From Elusimicrobiota bacterium (GTDB taxonomy: Bacteria > Elusimicrobiota > Elusimicrobia > UBA1565 > UBA9628): a DNA stretch of 64,000 nt. Where the stretch lies: positions 124,001 through 188,000 of the forward strand of contig JACRDT010000007.1 in NCBI GenBank assembly GCA_016212795.1. The letters run 5' to 3'. Positions 57,101 through 64,000 of the stretch are shown here, in pieces (positions within the stretch are counted from its first letter, which is position 1; every line of letters begins with the position of its first letter). Below the pieces are notes generated by a model. The model was not told where the DNA came from, ran no database searches, and saw only the letters and a program-made list of their open reading frames with translations. A program made the translations under genes and the position numbers.

Positions 57101-60100
57101 CTGAAGAAGGCCGATTCCGTCGTCGCGAGGGCCGCGGCGCCGGCGCCGCCGGCGACGAGGATCTTGCCGTCGGGGAGGAGCGTGGCCGTGTGCTCCCTCC
57201 TGGCCGTCGCCAGGGGGCCCGCGGTCGACCAGGTCCGGGCCGACGGGTCGTAGAGCTCGGCGGTCAGGTAGGCGACCGCGCCGGTCCAGCCTCCCGCGAC
57301 GAGCACCTTGCCGTTGGGGAGCAAGGTCGAGGTGTGCTGGTCCCTGGCCGTGGCCAAGGGGCCCGTGGCGGACCAGGTCCCGGCCGACGGGTCGTAGAGC
57401 TCGGCGGTCGACAGGGCGGTGCCGGCGTATCCCGCCGCGACCAGCACCTTGCCGTCGGCCAGGAGCGTGGCCGTATGCTGATCCCTGAGGGTGCCCAGGG
57501 AGCCCGTGGCCGACCAGGTCCCGGCGAGGGGGTCGTAGAGCTCCGCGGTCGGAAGATAGACGCCGTTGAACCCTCCCGCGACCAGCACGTTGCCGTTGGC
57601 CAGCACGGTGGCGGTGTGGTCGGACCGGGCGGTGGCCAGGGAGCCCGCGGCGGCCCAGGTCCCGGCGGCGGGGTCGTAGACCTCGGCGGTCGGCAGGTAG
57701 ATGCCGGAGTTCACGCCCCCGGCGATGAGCACCTTGCCCGAGGCCAGCAGCGCGCTCGGGGCGTGGGACCTCGCGGTGCCGAGGGCGCCGGTGGGCGACC
57801 AGGACCCGCTCGCCGGGTCGTAGAGTTCGGCGGACGACAGGTAGGTGCCCGGGATCTCGCCCCCGGCGGCCAGCACCTTGCCGTTGGGCAGGAGGACGGC
57901 CGCGTGGAGACGGCGGGCGGCCGACAGGGAGCCCGTGGCGGACCAGGTCCCCGCCGCCGGGTCGTAGAGCTCCGAGGTCGCCAGCGCGGCGGCTCCGGTG
58001 TATCCTCCGGCCACGAGCACCTTGCCGTTGGGGAGAAGGGTCGCGGAGTGGTCCAGCCTCGCGGTGGCCAGGGAGCCGGCGGCCGCCCAGGCGCCGGCGG
58101 AGGGGTTGTAGAGCTCGGCGGTCGGCAGGTCGCCGTCGGCGGCGTTGAAGCCGCCGGCCATGAGCAGCTTGCCGTCGGGCAGGAGGGTGCCGGTCTGGGC
58201 TTTGCGGGCGGTGGCCATGGAGCCTGCGGCCGACCAGGTCCCGGCCGAGGGGTCGTAGATCTCGACGGTCGCGAGGTAGTTGACGGCGGAATTGCGGCCT
58301 CCGGCCGCCAGGGCCTTGCCGTTGGGCAGGAGCGCGGCGGCGTGCTCGTTCCTGGCGGAGGCCAGGGAGCCCGTGGCCGACCACGTGCCCGCCGCGGGGT
58401 TGTAGAGCTCGGCGGTCCGGAGGTAGCCGTTGGCGAAGCTGGAGCCTCCGGCCGCGAGCACCTTGCCGTTGGCCAGCAGCGTGGCGGAGAACGTCTGCCG
58501 GGCGGTGCTCAGGGAACCGGTCGCGGACCAGGTGCCGGCGGCCGGGTCGTAGAGCTCCGCGGTCGCGAGGTCCTCGTCGACCGAGTTGTAGCCTCCGGCG
58601 ACGAGGACCTTGCCGTTGGGGAGGAGCGCGGCCGCGTGGACGTCCCTGGCCGTGGCCATGGAGCCGGTGGCCGACCAGGTCCCGGCGGCCGGGTCGTAGA
58701 GCTCGGCGGTCAGGAGCTGGCCGTCGACGCCGTTGTAGCCTCCGGCCGCCAGCACCTTGCCATTGGGAAGAAACGTGGCGGAGTGGGTCTCCCTGGCGGT
58801 GGCCATGGAGCCGGTGGCCGACCAGGTGCCGGCCGCGGGGTCGTAGAGCTCGGCGGTCACGAGGTCGTCGTCCACGGAGTTGTAGCCTCCGGCGACGAGG
58901 ACCTTGCCGTCGGCCAGGAGCGTCGCGGACTGCCCGTACCTCGCGGTGGCCATGGAGCCGGTGGCCGACCACGCGCCGGCAGCCGGGTCGTAGAGCTCGG
59001 CGGTCAGGAGAGAGGCGGCGCCGCTCACCCCGCCCGCGACGAGGACCTTGCCGTTGGGCAGAAGGGTGGCGGAGTGCTGCGCCCTGGCCGTGGCCAGGCT
59101 GCCCGCGCCCGCGCCCGTCCAGACCGGGTCGATGAGCAGGGGATAGGCCAGGCCAGTCGGGTCGAAGGTCAGGGCCACGACGTAGGAGGCGCCGGCCTCC
59201 CGGAGCTCATAGTCCCCCGCGGCTTCCCTGCCCTTGGCGTCCAGGATCATGGGCCGGCTCAGGCCGAGACGCTTGCTCCCGGAAGGCGCGTAGACCGCGA
59301 GCTCGCCGTTCTCCTCCTTGCGGAGCGTCCCCCCCCGGACGCGGAGTTCGCTCTCGAAACGGGAAGGGGCTCGGGGGCTTTCCAGGAAGAAGAGCTGCTC
59401 CAGCGAGCGGGCGTCCGCCGTGAAGAGCGCCTGCGTCTTGGCATAGGCCCCCGGGTAGGCCACCAGCCCGGATTCCTGCCGGGCGGGCGCGGGCAGGCTC
59501 CCGAGCATCCTGGTCTCGATGGACACGCCGTCCTGGTCCAGGACGAAGACGCCCGAGGCGTCCGCGGGCAGCAAGGCGTGGACCTCCGACGGGGCGCGCT
59601 CCCTGAGGGCCAAGGCGTCGAGGGCCGCCCGCTCCTCGGGCTTGAGGCTCTCCGGGGACTGCGAGGAGCCCTGGTAGCCCGTCTTGGGCCGCAAGCCTTC
59701 GCTGGTCCGGTGATACTCCAGCCTCTCGGCCTTGTCCCATTTCGGGTCGAGCCGGGGGTAGAGCTTCCTCAGGTCCGCGAGCAGGGGGCGCGCGGCGCCC
59801 GCCTTGGCCGGCGGCCAGCGCCGGGCGGCCGCGAGGTTGCGCTCGAGCTTGGCCTCGAGGTCCGCGCTCGAGGGGGTGTCGAGCTCCGGGGACACCGCCA
59901 GGCCCGCCGCGAGCTCCCGCCGGGCGTCCTCGAGCCGGCCCAGCGAGAGGTAGGCCGCGCCGAGGTTGGCGCGGGCCTCGCGGAAGTCGGGCTTGATGGA
60001 CAGGGCCCTCCGGTAGTGCGCGATGGCCGAGTCGAGCCTGCCCTGCCGGTGGAGGAAGGACGCCAGGTTGAGATGGGCCGGGTAGTACTCGGGCTCCAAG

Positions 60101-61680
60101 GCGAGGGCCCTGGCGTATTCCCGCTCGATGGCCGCCGGCGGGCCGCCGAGCTTCTCCTCGACGTAGCCCAGCATGAAATGCGTCTTGTGGTACTGGTCCA
60201 GGCCGTCCGCTTCGAGGAAGGCCCGCTTGGCTTCGAGGTAGCGGCCTTGCCTGCCCAAGGCGAAGCCCAGACCGTACCAGGCGCCGTAGGACGCGGGATG
60301 GTCCGAAGTCTCCTTGAGATACAGCGTGAGTTCGTCGGCGCAGTCGCGGTTGCGGACGACGGTGCGGACGGCCAGGGAGACCGGGGCCGCGGCGACGGCC
60401 AGCCCCAGGCCCGCCAGCAGCGCGGGCCGCTTCCAGTTCTCGAAGGAGGCGGCACGCCCGCGCCAGAAACGCCGGGCGCGGTCAGGCCTCCCATGGGCCC
60501 GTGCCCCGCGCCAGAGGCTCTCCAGGACGCAGCCCGCGACCAGGAAGAGCCCCAGCGACGGGATGTAGGCGTAGCGCTCGGCCATGCTCGACCAGAAGGG
60601 CACGATCCCGGACACGGGAAGCAGGGTCAGGAGGAAGAAGAGGATGCCGAAGGCTATCGGAGGAGCCCGGCGCAGGCAGCGCCGGGCGGCCCAGACGAGC
60701 CCCGCGACCAGGAGGACCGACGACGCGAGCAGCGCGCCGGACGCCGGAGCGTGCCGGAGGACCGAGTCCCAATCCACGCTCAGCCTCGCCGGCCAGAGGA
60801 GGAGGCCGAGGTATCGGGCGTACGCGATGGGGGCGGCCAGGGCGTTCTGGAGCGACTCCATGAGCCCGGGCCAATGCGCGATCCTGGCCGTGTCCGCCTC
60901 CATCATGATGCCGACGGGCTTGAACAGCGTGAACCTGCCCAGGACGAAGAGCCCGGCGAGGGCCGCGAACGCGGCCAACGTCTTGCCGTGGGGCTTCAGG
61001 CGGGACAGCGCGCCGTCGCGGGCGCCGCGAGGCTCGAACAGCAGGTGGTGGAGGACGAGGACCGCGGGCAGGGTGACGGCCATCTCTTTCGAGAGGAGCG
61101 CCAGGACGAAGGCGGCCAGGGCTAGCAGTGGGCGCCGGCTCAGGTGCAGGTGGAACGAGGCCAGCATGAAGACGCAGCAGATGATGTCCTCGTGGTAGCT
61201 GATGACGCTGATGGTCTGGCCGTGGATGGGGTGGACCGCGAAGAGGAGCGCCGCGAGGAAAGCCGTCGCGTTCGCCCGCTTCGTGCCCAGGGTCGGTTCG
61301 AGGAGCCTGACGACCAGCCAGAAGAACAGCAGGGTCGCCAGGATGTGCCAGGCGATGCTGACGCTGCGGTAGCCCTCGACGCGGCAGCCCCAGAGGGCGT
61401 GGTCGGCGAAGAGGACCGCGGTGGGCACGGGACGGTAGGCTCCTTCCTGGGCCAGCCGGAAATAGTCGCGGCTGAACAGCTTGGGCAGGTTGCCCAGGTC
61501 CCGGATGAAGGTGTTCTGGGTGATGTTATAGACGTCGTCCTGGAGGAAATCGTTGCGCACGGCGCTGCCGTAGACGGCCAGGCAGGCCAGCGCGAGGAGG
61601 CAGGCCAGCGCCCATCGCCGGAGCCCTGAGGGCGCCTCAGGCGCGGAGGTCGTCGTCTTATAAGAGAAGCAGAAGCGCAC
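51100..61680 (-). CDS. 3526-aa multidomain protein: TMTC-like GT-C membrane domain + TPRs + about 13 kelch repeats + three beta-helix modules + InlB-like B-repeat + T9SS/FlgD-like CTD
   Basis: NDFLQDDVYNITQN...AYRPVPTAVLFADHALWG; TPRs; repeated GKVLVAGGYN..TAELYDPAAGTWSATGSMATAR; repeated EQVTVQG...NAMPYGVLASSA; C-terminal NYPNPFGRAGTKFAYVLTQGGDVSIRIYSMSGQLV. Confidence 0.85.
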   Translation of the reverse strand: MRFCFSYKTTTSAPEAPSGLRRWALACLLALACLAVYGSAVRNDFLQDDVYNITQNTFIRDLGNLPKLFSRDYFRLAQEGAYRPVPTAVLFADHALWGCRVEGYRSVSIAWHILATLLFFWLVVRLLEPTLGTKRANATAFLAALLFAVHPIHGQTISVISYHEDIICCVFMLASFHLHLSRRPLLALAAFVLALLSKEMAVTLPAVLVLHHLLFEPRGARDGALSRLKPHGKTLAAFAALAGLFVLGRFTLFKPVGIMMEADTARIAHWPGLMESLQNALAAPIAYARYLGLLLWPARLSVDWDSVLRHAPASGALLASSVLLVAGLVWAARRCLRRAPPIAFGILFFLLTLLPVSGIVPFWSSMAERYAYIPSLGLFLVAGCVLESLWRGARAHGRPDRARRFWRGRAASFENWKRPALLAGLGLAVAAAPVSLAVRTVVRNRDCADELTLYLKETSDHPASYGAWYGLGFALGRQGRYLEAKRAFLEADGLDQYHKTHFMLGYVEEKLGGPPAAIEREYARALALEPEYYPAHLNLASFLHRQGRLDSAIAHYRRALSIKPDFREARANLGAAYLSLGRLEDARRELAAGLAVSPELDTPSSADLEAKLERNLAAARRWPPAKAGAARPLLADLRKLYPRLDPKWDKAERLEYHRTSEGLRPKTGYQGSSQSPESLKPEERAALDALALRERAPSEVHALLPADASGVFVLDQDGVSIETRMLGSLPAPARQESGLVAYPGAYAKTQALFTADARSLEQLFFLESPRAPSRFESELRVRGGTLRKEENGELAVYAPSGSKRLGLSRPMILDAKGREAAGDYELREAGASYVVALTFDPTGLAYPLLIDPVWTGAGAGSLATARAQHSATLLPNGKVLVAGGVSGAASLLTAELYDPAAGAWSATGSMATARYGQSATLLADGKVLVAGGYNSVDDDLVTAELYDPAAGTWSATGSMATARETHSATFLPNGKVLAAGGYNGVDGQLLTAELYDPAAGTWSATGSMATARDVHAAALLPNGKVLVAGGYNSVDEDLATAELYDPAAGTWSATGSLSTARQTFSATLLANGKVLAAGGSSFANGYLRTAELYNPAAGTWSATGSLASARNEHAAALLPNGKALAAGGRNSAVNYLATVEIYDPSAGTWSAAGSMATARKAQTGTLLPDGKLLMAGGFNAADGDLPTAELYNPSAGAWAAAGSLATARLDHSATLLPNGKVLVAGGYTGAAALATSELYDPAAGTWSATGSLSAARRLHAAVLLPNGKVLAAGGEIPGTYLSSAELYDPASGSWSPTGALGTARSHAPSALLASGKVLIAGGVNSGIYLPTAEVYDPAAGTWAAAGSLATARSDHTATVLANGNVLVAGGFNGVYLPTAELYDPLAGTWSATGSLGTLRDQHTATLLADGKVLVAAGYAGTALSTAELYDPSAGTWSATGPLATARDQHTSTLLPNGKVLVAGGWTGAVAYLTAELYDPSARTWSTAGPLATARREHTATLLPDGKILVAGGAGAAALATTESAFFSEYDFNIATKTFTRPAILAVNGWGSTPVSVTTGAWVSVTGSTFTGVSEGSGGNTQMASPANAPRAYLRPLDTGNAGSFSAGSMLVDVSTSIYANAWSSTALTFRVPAYLRPGYYLFWAQSNAVPSDFKVLNVIAAGGAAPGCGTNATATAGGASIQAAVNAAPTTLTAGDHCVLVNGGTFAEQVTVQGIDTNGFRVVISSTPGATVTVSPPAASTAAFVIANASVTLAGFTVLGTNAMPYGVLTSSADAAISRVIVNSNNKIYAAGVAISSRSSLSYSSITVQSADGLLIAGSNATVSLSTMTSNAAGRCALYVDAAGSNTVTGSNIQNPSGWGAALRSGAHDNTITLSTMISNAAGYAALWVAASDSNTVAGSYMQNLAGDGARLETGADGNTIRQSTMISNAAGYAALWVAASGSNTVTASTIRNLAGWGAALRSGADGNTISLSTMVSNAAGRAAFGADASGRNTVTASYIQNLAGDGARLESGADFNTITLSAMTSDAAGYYALYVLSSASNTVSGSTLRGSTAAFVAGSTGTVIGGSVLVGTNTAGTALALAGGSLNLTLSSSALAGGGQGIGLYIDANNTGVISLGSVTVGSSRYGVALATQAAGFSLAVDSITFRGLAAGATAFHFLGGTFVSTITLADFEDTTVGANVNASALDLASRITMKAYRGARTGPVFEDDPGSLVEWWFGLHPGCAVTKDVGSGHTFATISAALADLKADNNPLSGHSCVVILDGAVYPEQVTVQGFTNNGSSITIFADAASGLRPVVSPPASSTGAFVIRNDSVSIRGIDVLGANAMPYGVLASSAYVTISSVNVNSAGKIGTAGIAISSWSAVSDSSVTVQAAHGVWLTTGAIGTSVSYSSAQAGSYALYLTGASSNTFTAFVASAPAGGGACFLGAQYNSVSLSTFVGGAGRPAVVLDAGSSTNTFQRSSFYNALGKGVSIQGSSSYNALSQLTIASLNDGLTISGSSSNAVSQSFISGAGRPLYLLLGAGYNSFSQSTFTTTGATQALYATNAASNTFTQCHFGAPAGGGAQLSTASDWNTISQSTIASNATGFFPALHLRGVRGNTVTGSYIVNPSSNAVYLESLSSAYFTAYNTIRLSTIATNSTSPALQMVGVASNVVTQTSIDNPSGRGAFFLANSSFNVVTLSAITANAAGQAGVDLTSAAFNTISYSSVRGSPAVFISGSTGTAVDASVLAAADPGGWGLQLTGGSVGLSMSSNTILGGASGGGLSLEAGNTGSITLASTTVTAALYGMVVDAQPAKITVASMTFSGLAAGATALQFLAGVEVATLTYVSFAGPGLSVNVNGSLLAAGSRIALCDASGSMAGPAYENDPAGYVEWLAGCVTPTPPSNCSTLADVKLDGSLRHKTIQSAVDALAKNLAGDACVVVRDTQTYAEQVTVQGFANNGFRVRIMADPGFVSSAPVVSPPAASNGAFIIRNDSVSIAGINVLGTNAMSYGVLASSADVAISSVNVDGGGHILTAGIAVSSRSAVSNSSVTAQGGYGLVLTGSWSSVTASTMTCASAGLDALFLNGASSNTVTRSRISNPAGRAARLGYACCNSITLSRVETASGGDAALEAIESSSNTVAQSFILGGQGLILSSNSNANTLSQSTVTSDAAGSAALSLGGVASNTITGSYIQGPNAVLVGGSTGTVIKGSVLAATDSTGRGLWVTGGAAGLSSSSNTITGGPDGFGVYLDSANTGAISSTSDTIKGPRFGLLIASQTAKVSVASMTFAGVPAGATAVKFLGGVAVSTLAYVGFGDANIAVNVDASLLAAGSRITACSASGPRAGSFFEVDANDLVGWYVDCGSGARPRYTLTVVRMGPGAVFSTPAGIDCGETCTAEFTDETVVALSAQRPVTSTFAGWKGANCAGTGGCVVVMNSAISVAAAFNQQTGNSVNYPNPFGRAGTKFAYVLTQGGDVSIRIYSMSGQLVNTIYQSGKAPGFNETAWNGKDMNGQEVARGLYRYQLRVIRGASESVMTGTCAKTE
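57060..59130 (-). repeat. Tandem kelch-repeat DNA, about 13-14 units of about 156 bp
   Basis: Recurring gtcgtagagctcggcggtc / ccggtggccgaccaggtcccggc at regular spacing. Confidence 0.88.
60445..60486. repeat. 42-nt palindromic element, copy 3 (in-frame in TMTC-like region, encodes PDRARRFWRGRAAS on minus strand)
   Basis: GGAGGCGGCACGCCCGCGCCAGAAACGCCGGGCGCGGTCAGG. Confidence 0.9.
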
Positions 61681-61773
61681 GCGTGCAAAGTATATAGAGA
61701 CTTTATTACGGATTTACGGCGTTTGCCGGATGATAGAAGGGCGGGGACGAGGGTCCTTGTCATGCCCGTGTCA

Positions 61774-61799
61774 CTATGATTCGATAGGTCGATTCATAG
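61774..61799. repeat. Imperfect 11-bp inverted repeat in divergent intergenic region
   Basis: CTATGATTCGA-TAGG-TCGATTCATAG. Confidence 0.7.
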
Positions 61800-61882
61800 C
61801 TATACGGAAGTCCGGAGGACCCCTTGCCCATCTTCCCGGCGCCCCGAGCTGGATGCGCTGATACGGGGCGCGCCAATAGTTG

Positions 61883-61888
61883 TATGAT
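61883..61888 (+). promoter_or_regulatory. -10 box TATGAT, 7 nt from ATG at 61896
   Basis: TATGAT-TGGGAGC-ATG. Confidence 0.55.
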
Positions 61889-61895
61889 TGGGAGC

Positions 61896-63710
61896 ATGAG
61901 CGACGGCATCCGACGCATCTTCTACGCGGCCGCGGCCGCGGCCGGGCTGGCCCTGGCGCTCTGGGCGGCCAGGCAGTCCGTGCTGCCGCCGCCGGAGCTC
62001 CCCGCCGGCTACCCCACGCACGAGGACGCGTCCAAGGAGGTCGGCGGGCAGATCGCGGCGTGGCTCAAGTCCAGGCCCGGCCAATCGAGGCTGGTCCTGC
62101 TCGAGCCGGACGCGTTCGACCGGCAGGTCTTCGCCGAATGGGACCCGGCGTCCGTCAACCTGAGGCTCTGCGAGGCCGTGCGCAAGGGAGGGTTCGAGGA
62201 CCGGGTCTACTACGCGGGCAGCAAGGACACCGTGGCCAGGACCGTGGAGTTCCTCCAGCGCTCCGAGTCCAAGATCTACGACGAGTCCGTCTACGACAGG
62301 TTCGGCAGCGCCAAGCGGCCCGACATGAGGCTGATGTGCCAGGTGGCGGGCAAGCCCGGCTCCGAGGGCGCGGCCGAGCTCCAGTGCTCGCTGTTCCACC
62401 TCGTCGAGCAGCGCCACCTCGCCCCGGCCCGCGGCGAGTTCATCCTCCCCGCCCACGCCGGCCGCCTGGCCGCGGCCAGGAGGGACTACGCCCTGCACCG
62501 CTCGAGCCTCGGGCGCTCCGCCCTGGCCGCGGCGGCTGCGGCCGCGCTCCTGGCCCTGGCGGCTGCGGGGATGTGGGTCCAGTACCGGAGCCGGCGCAAG
62601 GAGTACCTGGCTTCCATGGAGCGGGTCAAGGGCGAGATCAAGGACCTGATCACGACGCACTCCTACGACGTCATCGGCCGCAAGCTCGACGCGGCGCTCG
62701 CCTGCGTTCCCGAGGAGACCGACCTGCTGCGCTGGCGCAACGAGCTGAAGATCACGCTGGACCAGTACGGCGGCGACGCCCTGCTGGCCGAGAAGACCGA
62801 GAAGCTCTGCGACCTGGCCGAGGCGGCCCTCGAGGAGGGCGGGCAGCTCGGCCACGAGCCCATCCACGGCTTGGAGAGCGCGGGCGGGGCCAGGGCCAAG
62901 GCCCTGCTGGGCAAGGCCCGGGCGGCCCTGGCCATCGGCTGGGAGAACGAGTGGAGGAAGGTCGCGGAACATCTCTCCCGCGGGGAGACCGGCCAGGCCC
63001 GCAAGGCCCTCGACGCCCTTCTGGCCGCCCGGCCGGAGCACGAGGCCGGCCGAAAGCTCGACCGGCTCATGCGCGTCAGGCGCGAGGATCCCCCCCGCCG
63101 GCTCAAAGCCGAGAAGATGGGCAAGGATGTCCTGCTGATGCACGCCGATTCCTTCGTCGTGGGGCGCGAGCCCAAGGAGCTTCCCTCCATCGCGGTGGAC
63201 AACGCCGACGTGAGCCGCAGCCATCTCCGGCTGGCCGTGCAGGCCGGCCGGCTCCTGGCCGAGGACCTGGACAGCAAGTTCGGCAGCGCCCTGGGCGGGG
63301 AGAGCTTCAAGCGGGCCGCCGTGGAGGACGGGAGCATCCTCCTGCTGGGCAAGTCGCTGCGGGTCGAGGTCCATCTTTGCTTCGCCGCCGAGGACGGGTC
63401 TCGGGCCGCTCCGGCCGCGGAGACCCGCCTTGATGACGAGCCGGCCGAGGCCGCCGCGCCCGCCAAGGCCTTGGCGGTGCGCGCCAAGGGGCCTCTGGCC
63501 GGGTTCGTGCTGGAGTTCCCGAGGTTCTACGTCTTGTGGGGCAGGGTGAGGGTGTCGTTCGGTCCCGCCGGCATCGTGCCCGACGCCGCGGCCGGCACGG
63601 AGCTGTGGTACCGGGACGGCGTCCTGCTCGCGGCCGGGCAAGATGGCTACGAGCCCTGCCTCGACGCGAGCGTCGAGCGCAAGGGCGTGCGCTATCTTCT
63701 GGAAGGATGA
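61896..63710 (+). CDS. FHA-domain protein with two TM segments
   Basis: SFVVGREPKELPSIAVDNADVSRSHLRLAVQAGRLLAEDLDSKFGSALGG (FHA); TM at N-terminus and mid-protein. Confidence 0.78.
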   Translation: MSDGIRRIFYAAAAAAGLALALWAARQSVLPPPELPAGYPTHEDASKEVGGQIAAWLKSRPGQSRLVLLEPDAFDRQVFAEWDPASVNLRLCEAVRKGGFEDRVYYAGSKDTVARTVEFLQRSESKIYDESVYDRFGSAKRPDMRLMCQVAGKPGSEGAAELQCSLFHLVEQRHLAPARGEFILPAHAGRLAAARRDYALHRSSLGRSALAAAAAAALLALAAAGMWVQYRSRRKEYLASMERVKGEIKDLITTHSYDVIGRKLDAALACVPEETDLLRWRNELKITLDQYGGDALLAEKTEKLCDLAEAALEEGGQLGHEPIHGLESAGGARAKALLGKARAALAIGWENEWRKVAEHLSRGETGQARKALDALLAARPEHEAGRKLDRLMRVRREDPPRRLKAEKMGKDVLLMHADSFVVGREPKELPSIAVDNADVSRSHLRLAVQAGRLLAEDLDSKFGSALGGESFKRAAVEDGSILLLGKSLRVEVHLCFAAEDGSRAAPAAETRLDDEPAEAAAPAKALAVRAKGPLAGFVLEFPRFYVLWGRVRVSFGPAGIVPDAAAGTELWYRDGVLLAAGQDGYEPCLDASVERKGVRYLLEG

Positions 63711-63715
63711 CCGCC

Positions 63716-64000
63716 ATGCACCTCCTCTTCTGCTGCCTGCTCCTCGCCGCCCCCCTCCGGGCCGCGAAGCCGCCCGCCGCGCCGGCCGCCAAGTCCCGCT
63801 GCGCCGAGCTCGACGAGTTCCGGCGCGCCTCGGACATCTACCGGGGCATCGGGTATTCCGAGGAGAAGGACCTCGGCCTGGCCAGGCAGAAGGCCGTGGA
63901 CGCCGCCCTGGCCGACCTCAGCGCGAGCATCAGCGTCCGCGTGGAGGTGGCGGCCAAGGACTTCATCGGCTACGACCGGGTCAACGACAAGTCCACCGAC
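63716..64000 (+). CDS. 5' part of a secreted LPP20-like protein, truncated by window end
   Basis: Signal peptide MHLLFCCLLLAAPLRA; SDIYRGIGYSEEKDLGLARQKAVDAALADLSASISVRV. Confidence 0.55.
   Translation, partial: MHLLFCCLLLAAPLRAAKPPAAPAAKSRCAELDEFRRASDIYRGIGYSEEKDLGLARQKAVDAALADLSASISVRVEVAAKDFIGYDRVNDKSTD

Noticed and set aside
57060-59130. CRISPR array in the regularly spaced repeats
   Set aside because: Units are about 156 bp, fully coding, and translate to kelch motifs; no short repeat/spacer pattern.
53902-61125. 2407-aa plus-strand ORF antisense to the giant gene
   Set aside because: Shadow ORF from high GC at third codon positions plus tandem repeats; Gly/Arg/Pro/Glu-rich with no recognisable domain, while the minus frame has clear kelch and beta-helix motifs.

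Overview
High-GC bacterial chromosomal window with about 45 supportable genes. An Elusimicrobiota-like origin is only a guess from protein style. No rRNA, tRNA or CRISPR was recognised. Main blocks: (i) molybdo/tungstopterin synthesis (MoeA, MoaA, MOSC-MogA fusion), a TupABC-like tungstate ABC transporter and, 8 kb away, an aldehyde:ferredoxin oxidoreductase; (ii) glycogen/alpha-glucan metabolism (GH57/DUF3536, GlgB, GH13 amylase; GlgC and transketolase further on); (iii) ECF sigma, anti-sigma and a secreted protein; (iv) Agl23-like and GT2 glycosyltransferases with BT1/MFS transporters; (v) a 10.6-kb ORF joining a TMTC-like GT-C membrane domain, TPRs, about 13 kelch repeats, three beta-helix modules and a T9SS-like C-terminal domain, overlapping a PorV-like gene; (vi) an FHA protein. 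The most unusual signals are: a 42-nt palindromic element in three unrelated genes, always in open frame and with stem covariation (like Rickettsia palindromic elements); REPIN/MITE-like double-hairpin elements, mostly at convergent gene ends; a recurring TANNNT -10 box 6-9 nt before start codons, implying many leaderless mRNAs; one symmetric -10 palindrome serving two divergent genes; a perfect FNR-type box; and the giant membrane-glycosyltransferase/adhesin fusion. All family calls come from reading translated sequence; no searches were run.
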